This document shows positions 58,702 through 64,000 of a stretch of 64,000 bases of DNA, in pieces. The translations under genes and the position numbers were made by a program. A model generated the notes under the pieces. That model searched no databases, was not told the origin of the DNA, and saw only the letters and a program-made list of their open reading frames with translations. Position 1 is the stretch's first letter, and each line of letters begins with the position of its first letter. Source of the DNA: Streptomyces sp. NBC_00287 (GTDB lineage: Bacteria > Actinomycetota > Actinomycetes > Streptomycetales > Streptomycetaceae); the NCBI RefSeq assembly GCF_036173105.1, contig NZ_CP108053.1, forward strand, positions 6,820,001 through 6,884,000, written 5' to 3'.

Positions 58702-58728
58702 TGGGACCGTGAAGGTTTCCCGGTCCCA
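58702..58728 (-). terminator. Hairpin between the two protease genes
   Basis: TGGGACCG (58702-58709) pairs with CGGTCCCA (58721-58728) with an 11-base loop, 14 bases after the stop of the upstream protease. Confidence 0.65.
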
Positions 58729-58741
58729 CCGCCACCGAAGC

Positions 58742-59962
58742 TCACTGTCCGGCGAACTTCCCGCTGACCTCGTCGAACACGCCCTTGGCCTCGTCGCCGA
58801 GCCGCGGCCCGGCCAGCCAGCCCGACTCCACAGGGCCGATGGAGGTGTTGGAGACGAGCGCGGGCTTACCGTCCGAGCCCGTCGCGACCCAGCCACCGCC
58901 CGACGAACCACCGGTCATCGTGCAGCCGATGCGGTACATCGTGGGATCCGCCTTGCTCAGCGACAGCCGCCCCGGCTTGTCCTGGCACTGGTACAGCTTC
59001 TGCCCGTCGAACGGCGCCGCCGCCGGGTATCCGGTCGCGGTGATGCTGTCCACCTCCGGTACAGCCGGAGCGTTGAAGTCCACCGGCAGAGCCGAACCGA
59101 CCATCTCCTCCAGCGACTTGGCGCCGCTGCCCTCCTCCGGCGTCACATGAATGACAGCGAAGTCGTACGACGCACCGTCCCCGCCGGTCGCACCGCCCTG
59201 CTCGATCCACTGGTCCGAGGTCTGCACCCAGTCACCCCACCAGACCCCGTACGGAGCGATCTGCTCCCGGCTGGCGCTCTCCAACTCCGCGGTCTCCATG
59301 GCGTCGTTGTTGTACGACGGCACGAACGCGATGTTCCGGTACCAGCCGCCGTCCTTGCCCGCGTGCACGCAGTGTCCGGCCGTCCACACCAGGTTGGACT
59401 TACCGGGGTTGGCCGGGTCCGCTACGACCGTCGCCGAACACACCATCGTGCCCTCGGGGGAGTCGAAGAACACCTTCCCGGCCGTCGGCGCGCTGTCGTG
59501 ATACGTGGCCGGTACGGCCTGTGCGTCCACCGGAGTCGGCGTCGGGTCGGTCACGCCCTGGTCACCGGAGAGATCACCCTCGTCGACCCCCTCGTCCGGC
59601 TGCTCGGCCTCGCGCATCCGGTCCGGGTCCCACAGGTCCTCGATGATCGGGTTGACGAAGTCCTCGGCCTCGCGCAGCCAGTCGTCCTTGTTCCAGTTCT
59701 TCCAGGCGCCGTCCTTCCACTTGTCGATGTCGATCCCGTGCTCCTTGAGCCGGTCCTTGATGTCGTCCGGGATCGAGATCTTGTCGTCACCAGCGGCGGC
59801 GGTCGCGGAGGGCCCGCCGCCGGCGTCGGCGTCGCCCGAGTCGCAGGCGGTGGCGGTGAGCGCGAGGACCGCGGCGAGGGCGACGGCTGCGGGCAGGGGG
59901 GAGGTTCCGCGCCGCGCGCCCCTCCCTCGCCGAGTGGTGAACGACGGCCGTATCGATCGCAT
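58742..59962 (-). CDS. Trypsin-like/V8-type serine protease, lipoprotein (paralogue)
   Basis: A 406-residue protein with a longer basic signal region (RRGRGARRGTS) and lipobox TAC-D. Same layout as its neighbour: LKEHGIDIDKW, EDFVNPIIEDLWDPDRM, then WTAGHCVHAGKDGGWYRN (His), YDFAVIHV (Asp) and GGSSGGGW (Ser). The shared Trp-rich inserts and propeptide show tandem duplication. The start is ATG 59962. The 335-base region upstream (59963-60297) carries its promoter and that of the siderophore gene. Confidence 0.88.
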   Translation of the reverse strand: MRSIRPSFTTRRGRGARRGTSPLPAAVALAAVLALTATACDSGDADAGGGPSATAAAGDDKISIPDDIKDRLKEHGIDIDKWKDGAWKNWNKDDWLREAEDFVNPIIEDLWDPDRMREAEQPDEGVDEGDLSGDQGVTDPTPTPVDAQAVPATYHDSAPTAGKVFFDSPEGTMVCSATVVADPANPGKSNLVWTAGHCVHAGKDGGWYRNIAFVPSYNNDAMETAELESASREQIAPYGVWWGDWVQTSDQWIEQGGATGGDGASYDFAVIHVTPEEGSGAKSLEEMVGSALPVDFNAPAVPEVDSITATGYPAAAPFDGQKLYQCQDKPGRLSLSKADPTMYRIGCTMTGGSSGGGWVATGSDGKPALVSNTSIGPVESGWLAGPRLGDEAKGVFDEVSGKFAGQ

Positions 59963-60076
59963 GATCTGACTCCCCCTGAGGTGAACGAACTTGGCAGCAC
60001 TGCCGCACTCCCGCGCCGCTCGACGCGGCGACCGGGAACGGCAACACACACTATGCGCTCGCTGTGGGGGACTTCC

Positions 60077-60099
60077 GACGGAACGGCAACGGTTCCGTC
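60077..60099 (+). promoter_or_regulatory. Inverted repeat in the protease/siderophore divergent spacer
   Basis: GACGGAAC (60077-60084) and GTTCCGTC (60092-60099) are perfect complements around seven bases. They lie in the 59963-60297 spacer between divergent genes. I found no match to the actinobacterial iron box TTAGGTTAGGCTCACCTAA there. Confidence 0.4.
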
Positions 60100-60297
60100 A
60101 CGGCAAGGATCTTGAGGCAACCCGTAACCGCGTGAGCGATGCGGGGTTGGTAGCGGTGGGGGTTCTGCTGTCTGTGCGCGGCCCCCTGTGCCCAATTCCC
60201 CGGAGCTTCGAGCGAAGCCTCGCGGGGGTGCGTATGTCGGGACGGGCGAGGACACCAGTGACCTGCTCGCCCCTGGACGGCGGGAGGACGGGGAACG

Positions 60298-61992
60298 GTG
60301 GCTGTGACCGAGTCTGCGCGCGGGGGGTTGTGTCAGGAAGAGGGGGCGGGGGAGGTGGGTGCGCCTGGGGCGGGGGCGCGCGCTTTGGGGACGCGTGAAT
60401 TGGGGGGCCGTGGGGGAGGGACGGCGGGGGCTGAGGTGCCTGCGCTGGGGGTGTGTGAGGAAAGGGCTGCAGATGTGGGTGCGCCTGGGCCGGGGATGCC
60501 TGAATCGGGGGCCCGTGGGGAAGGCGTGAGCGAGATCGGGGCGCCGGTGCCAGGGGCGCGTGAGCCAGGCGGGCGGAGGCTCGTGGGGCGTGAGGGCGAG
60601 GGGGAGCGCTCCTCGTGGCACGAGGGGATTCTGCGGCGGCAGTCGGCGCGCGAGTCGGCGGCACGCACCTACGCGCGTGCCCTGCCGATCGTGCCGGTAC
60701 GGGCGCGCGGGATGACCATTGAGGGCGCGGACGGACGCCGTTACCTGGACTGCCTCTCCGGCGCCGGAACCCTGGCCCTCGGCCACAACCACCCCGTCGT
60801 CCTGGAGGCCATCCGCAAGGTCCTCGACTCCGGCGCACCCCTGCACGTCCTCGACCTCGCCACCCCCGTCAAGGACGCCTTCACCACCGAACTGTTCCGC
60901 ACACTTCCACCGGGACTCGCCGACCACGCACGCGTGCAGTTCTGTGGCCCCGCCGGAACCGACGCAGTCGAGGCCGCCTTCAAGCTCGTCCGGACCGCCA
61001 CCGGCCGCAGCGGGATGCTCGCCTTCACCGGCGCCTACCACGGCATGACCGCCGGCGCCCTCGAAGCCTCCGGCAACGCCTTCGACGTACGCGTCGCCCG
61101 CCTGCCCTACCCGCAGAACTACCGCTGCCCGTTCGGCGTCAGCGGCGAACACGGTGCCGAACTCGCCGCCCGCTGGACCGAGTCCCTCCTCGACGACCCC
61201 AAGTCGGGCGTACCGCACCCCGCCGGGATGATCCTCGAACCCGTGCAGGGCGAAGGTGGAGTGATCCCCGCCTCCGACACCTGGCTGCGCCGCATGCGGC
61301 AGCTCACGAGGGACCGGTCCATCCCGCTGATCGTCGACGAGGTCCAGACCGGAGTCGGACGCACCGGCGCCTTCTGGGCCGTGGAGCACAGCGGCGTCAC
61401 CCCCGATGTGATGGTGCTCTCCAAAGCCATCGGCGGCAGCCTTCCCCTGGCCGTCGTCGTCTACCACGAAGACCTCGACGTCTGGGAACCCGGCGCCCAC
61501 GCGGGCACCTTCCGCGGCAACCAACTCGCCATGGCCGCGGGCACGGCCACCCTCGCCTACGTCCGCGAGAACGGCCTCTCCGCACGCGCCAATCACCTGG
61601 GCGCCCGCATGCTGGCCGAACTCCGCGGATCGATGGGCGAGTTCGCCTGCATCGGAGATGTCCGGGGGAGGGGCTTGATGATCGGCGTGGAGGTGGTGGA
61701 CCCGACGGAGAGGCCGACGCCGAAACAGCACCCCGAGCCGAGCCAGGATCCGATGCGACCGGATGCCGCCCGCGATCCTCGCCCTCCAGCCCCCGAACTC
61801 GCCGCCGCAGTCCAACGGGAGTGCCTCGGGCGAGGCCTGATCGTCGAACTCGGCGGCCGCCACAACAGTGTTGTACGGCTCCTCCCGCCGCTCACGATCA
61901 GCGACGAGCAGGCGGCCGCGGTGCTGGACCGCCTGACCGACGCCGTGCACACGGTCGCCCGCGATCACGCGGAAACCCGGCCTCTCCACTGA
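60298..61992 (+). CDS. Class III aminotransferase (2,4-diaminobutyrate type) of a siderophore pathway
   Basis: A 564-residue PLP enzyme. The catalytic domain begins near residue 105 (HEGILRRQSARESAARTYAR) with GAGTLALGHNHPVVLEAIRK, GPAGTDAVEAAFKLVR, ILEPVQGEGGVIPAS, LIVDEVQTGVGRTG and the PLP lysine in VLSKAIGGSLPL. The first 100 residues are a Gly/Ala/Glu/Pro-rich low-complexity tail with repeated VGAPG units and weaker codon bias. A Pro-rich insert lies near residue 475. It probably makes diaminobutyrate or a related diamine for the synthetase downstream. The match in S. coelicolor is the third, uncharacterised siderophore locus. Confidence 0.88.
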   Translation: MAVTESARGGLCQEEGAGEVGAPGAGARALGTRELGGRGGGTAGAEVPALGVCEERAADVGAPGPGMPESGARGEGVSEIGAPVPGAREPGGRRLVGREGEGERSSWHEGILRRQSARESAARTYARALPIVPVRARGMTIEGADGRRYLDCLSGAGTLALGHNHPVVLEAIRKVLDSGAPLHVLDLATPVKDAFTTELFRTLPPGLADHARVQFCGPAGTDAVEAAFKLVRTATGRSGMLAFTGAYHGMTAGALEASGNAFDVRVARLPYPQNYRCPFGVSGEHGAELAARWTESLLDDPKSGVPHPAGMILEPVQGEGGVIPASDTWLRRMRQLTRDRSIPLIVDEVQTGVGRTGAFWAVEHSGVTPDVMVLSKAIGGSLPLAVVVYHEDLDVWEPGAHAGTFRGNQLAMAAGTATLAYVRENGLSARANHLGARMLAELRGSMGEFACIGDVRGRGLMIGVEVVDPTERPTPKQHPEPSQDPMRPDAARDPRPPAPELAAAVQRECLGRGLIVELGGRHNSVVRLLPPLTISDEQAAAVLDRLTDAVHTVARDHAETRPLH

Positions 61993-62038
61993 CGGCTTCC
62001 TCTCCAACAGAACCACCTCCCTAGGAACAGAGCAGAAG

Positions 62039-64000
62039 TTGAACACCACCCGCGCATCCGACGAGCACACCCCGAGGGCCGCGGCAGCCCCCACCGACGC
62101 CCGCCTCTCCCACCCGGAGCCACCCGCGCCCCCGGCCGTGTCGGTCCCCCGCCAACAGGGAGCCAGCCCGGAGCTGGACCGGGCGACGACCGCCGAATCG
62201 CCGCGAGAAGAGGCCGCTGCCCCCTCACCGGAACGGACTCCAGCACAGGGAGACATCCCCGACGCCGAACGGTCGCCGCGTCCTGCTCCGGCACAGGCAG
62301 ACACCCCCCACGCCGAACGATCACGCCGCCCAGCCACCGACCTCCTGGAGCACCCCGACCCCCACACCGCGGCCCAGGCCGCCGCCATGGAGAACCTGCT
62401 CCGCTGCTGGGTAAGGGAGACCGGCCTCCCCGCTCCTTCCGACGGGACCCTTCGCATCCCCCTCCCCACCAGCGGCACGGCCCTCGTCGTACCGGTCCAC
62501 TATTGGTCCCCAACGGGCTGGCACCGCTTCGGCCTCCCGCATCTGGCGGGCACCCCCGAGCAGTCCCCGCCCGCCGATGCGGTCACGGTCGCGGCACTGC
62601 TTGCCCGGGAGACTCCGCAGGGAGTCGGCCCAGCCGGCCCACCAAGGGCTGCCCCCTCCACGGCACCGCCCGACGCCCCGCCGAGCCCCGGCCCCGCCTT
62701 CGCCGATCGCACGGACCTCGTCGCCCGAGTCGCCGACTCGGTCCGCCGCACTGCCCTGTTCATCAGCGACCGCAGGGACCGGCCGGCCGACGGCCCCGAC
62801 CTCTTCCTCAGCGCGGAGCAGGCACTCGTCCTCGGGCACCCGCTGCACCCCGCCCCGAAGAGCCGCGAAGGCCTCTCCGACTCCGAACTTCAGCTGTACT
62901 CACCCGAATTGCGCGGCTCCTTTCCTCTCCACTGGATCGCCGTAGCTCCTTCCGTACTCGCCACCGACTCGGCCTGGACCGAGCGTGGACGCCCTGTCTC
63001 CGCACCCCGGCTCACGACCAGGCTCGCCGGGCCCGGCCTGACGCTGCCAGACACCTACGCGGCCCTGCCCCTGCACCCTTGGCAACTGCGCGAAATCCGT
63101 AACCGCCCCGAGGCCGCCGCCCTGTTCGACAGCGGACTGCTCCGGGACCTCGGCCCCCACGGCGGCCCGTGGCATCCCACCTCCTCCGTACGAACCGTCC
63201 ACCGTTCCGGCGCTCCCGCCATGCTCAAACTCTCGCTGGGCCTGCGCATCACCAACTCCCGTCGTGAGAACCTCCGCAAGGAACTGCATCGCGGTGTCGA
63301 GGTCCACCGCCTTCTGCGTGCCGGCCTGTCCAGGCAGTGGCAGACCGCGCAGCCGGGCTTCGACATCGTGCGCGACCCGGCCTGGCTCGCCGTCGACGGG
63401 CCGCAGGGTGAGCCGGTGCCCGGTCTCGACGTGATGATCAGGCACAACCCGTTCCACCCCGCCGCCGATGTCTCCTGCGTCGCCGGGCTTGTCTCGCCCC
63501 GCCCGCACCCCGAGCCGACTACCACCCTCGGCGGCCACCGGCCGACCTGGCGGTCCCGTCTGGGCCAGGTCGTCACCCGCCTCGCCGCGCGGACCGGCCG
63601 CCCCCTTGGCGCCGTGTCCGCCGAGTGGTTCCTGCGCTACCTCGCGCATGTGGTCCGCCCTGTGCTCTGGCTGGACGCGGAGGCGGGCATCGCCCTGGAG
63701 GCGCACCAGCAGAACACCTTGCTCCTGCTGGACCCGGACGGCTGGCCCACCGGCGGCCGCTACCGCGACAACCAGGGCTACTACTTCCGTGAGTCCCGTC
63801 GGGCGGAACTCGACGCCCGGCTGCCCGGTATCGGCAAGCACAGCGACACCTTCGTCTCCGACGAGGTGACCGACGAGCGCTTCGCCTACTACCTCGCCAT
63901 CAACAACGTGCTCGGCCTCATCGGCGCGTTCGGCTCCCAGGGTCTCGCCGATGAACGGCTGCTGCTCGCCGCCTTCCGTCGATTCCTCGGCGACATGGCC
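62039..64000 (+). CDS. IucA/IucC-family NIS siderophore synthetase, 3' truncated by window
   Basis: The frame from TTG 62039 is open to the last base (654 codons). After a Pro/Ala/Glu-rich tail of about 115 residues the IucA/IucC domain begins at MENLLRCWVRETGLP. Typical motifs are YAALPLHPWQLREIRNRPEA, SSVRTVHRSGAPAMLKLSLG then LRITNSRREN (ATP and carboxylate site), and LEAHQQNTLLLLDPDGWP then FRDNQGYYFRES-like sequence. Such enzymes join a carboxylate to an amine. ATG 62387 is a possible internal start. The gene follows the aminotransferase by 46 bases and likely shares its transcript. Confidence 0.88.
   Translation, partial: MNTTRASDEHTPRAAAAPTDARLSHPEPPAPPAVSVPRQQGASPELDRATTAESPREEAAAPSPERTPAQGDIPDAERSPRPAPAQADTPHAERSRRPATDLLEHPDPHTAAQAAAMENLLRCWVRETGLPAPSDGTLRIPLPTSGTALVVPVHYWSPTGWHRFGLPHLAGTPEQSPPADAVTVAALLARETPQGVGPAGPPRAAPSTAPPDAPPSPGPAFADRTDLVARVADSVRRTALFISDRRDRPADGPDLFLSAEQALVLGHPLHPAPKSREGLSDSELQLYSPELRGSFPLHWIAVAPSVLATDSAWTERGRPVSAPRLTTRLAGPGLTLPDTYAALPLHPWQLREIRNRPEAAALFDSGLLRDLGPHGGPWHPTSSVRTVHRSGAPAMLKLSLGLRITNSRRENLRKELHRGVEVHRLLRAGLSRQWQTAQPGFDIVRDPAWLAVDGPQGEPVPGLDVMIRHNPFHPAADVSCVAGLVSPRPHPEPTTTLGGHRPTWRSRLGQVVTRLAARTGRPLGAVSAEWFLRYLAHVVRPVLWLDAEAGIALEAHQQNTLLLLDPDGWPTGGRYRDNQGYYFRESRRAELDARLPGIGKHSDTFVSDEVTDERFAYYLAINNVLGLIGAFGSQGLADERLLLAAFRRFLGDMA
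62240..62335 (+). repeat. Two 48-base tandem repeats within the siderophore synthetase gene
   Basis: Units start at 62240 and 62288 and encode PAQGDIPDAERSPRPA and PAQADTPHAERSRRPA. They lie in the disordered N-terminal tail and change its length in 16-residue steps. Confidence 0.75.

Noticed and set aside
59963..60297. Iron-box (DmdR/IdeR operator) before the siderophore genes
   Set aside because: I looked for TTAGGTTAGGCTCACCTAA-like sequence and found no acceptable match; only the GACGGAAC/GTTCCGTC repeat is present.

Overview
The window is a piece of a Streptomyces chromosome (or that of a very close relative). GC content is very high, the third codon position is almost always G or C, GTG and TTG starts are common, and many genes have a TANNNT box 6-7 bases before the start codon, as leaderless actinobacterial transcripts do. 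Gene content and order match the conserved core around ftsK, recA, miaB, miaA, dapF and hflX of the S. coelicolor type (osaA-osaB-ftsK at the left, an uncharacterised NIS siderophore locus at the right). It is not a mobile or island region: I see no tRNA, rRNA, insertion sequence, integrase or CRISPR array.

Layout. 1-3.5 kb: osmotic-stress hybrid kinase (5' end cut by the window) and response regulator. 3.6-11.7 kb: ftsK, a RodZ-like HTH membrane protein, the rimO-pgsA-cinA run, clgR, a Dps-family ferritin and a small membrane protein. 11.7-18.2 kb (minus): a short-chain dehydrogenase, endonuclease VIII-like glycosylase and Lhr helicase. 18.3-24.6 kb: AraC regulator with AzlC/AzlD exporter, an orphan cyclase-fold protein, DUF3046, AI-2E-type permease, GNAT, methyltransferase, VOC protein. 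24.7-27.4 kb: recA-recX with two stacked damage-type promoter elements, then a decayed sugar-binding protein. 27.4-30.7 kb (minus): cysteine dioxygenase-rhodanese operon behind a Cys-rich leader peptide, and an FAD monooxygenase. 30.7-34.2 kb (minus): glutamate ABC transporter gluABCD. 34.5-41.1 kb: two two-component systems flanking a TAXI binding protein and a KhtTU-type cation/proton antiporter. 41.1-46 kb: secreted GH5 hydrolase, methyltransferase, Ser/Thr kinase. 46-57.4 kb: miaB, a class III dioxygenase-like protein, two small proteins, miaA, a membrane protein, dapF, a RelA/SpoT homologue, a secreted M1 peptidase and hflX. 57.4-60 kb (minus): two tandem paralogous lipoprotein proteases. 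60.3-64 kb: aminotransferase and IucA/IucC-type synthetase of a siderophore pathway, the latter cut by the window end.

The most interesting pattern is regulatory. A TGTCRGTG-N8-TANNNT element (the RecA-NDp/PafBC-type DNA damage promoter of actinobacteria) is exact upstream of recA and dapF. It occurs in slightly degenerate form, directly abutting the start codon, at an AI-2E family permease, lhr (with the downstream DNA glycosylase) and rimO-pgsA-cinA. With the separate SOS-like box at recA, this suggests a locally clustered, LexA-independent damage regulon. The second notable item is a 28-codon leaderless leader peptide ending in three cysteines ahead of cysteine dioxygenase. All functional calls come from reading the sequence; no search was run.
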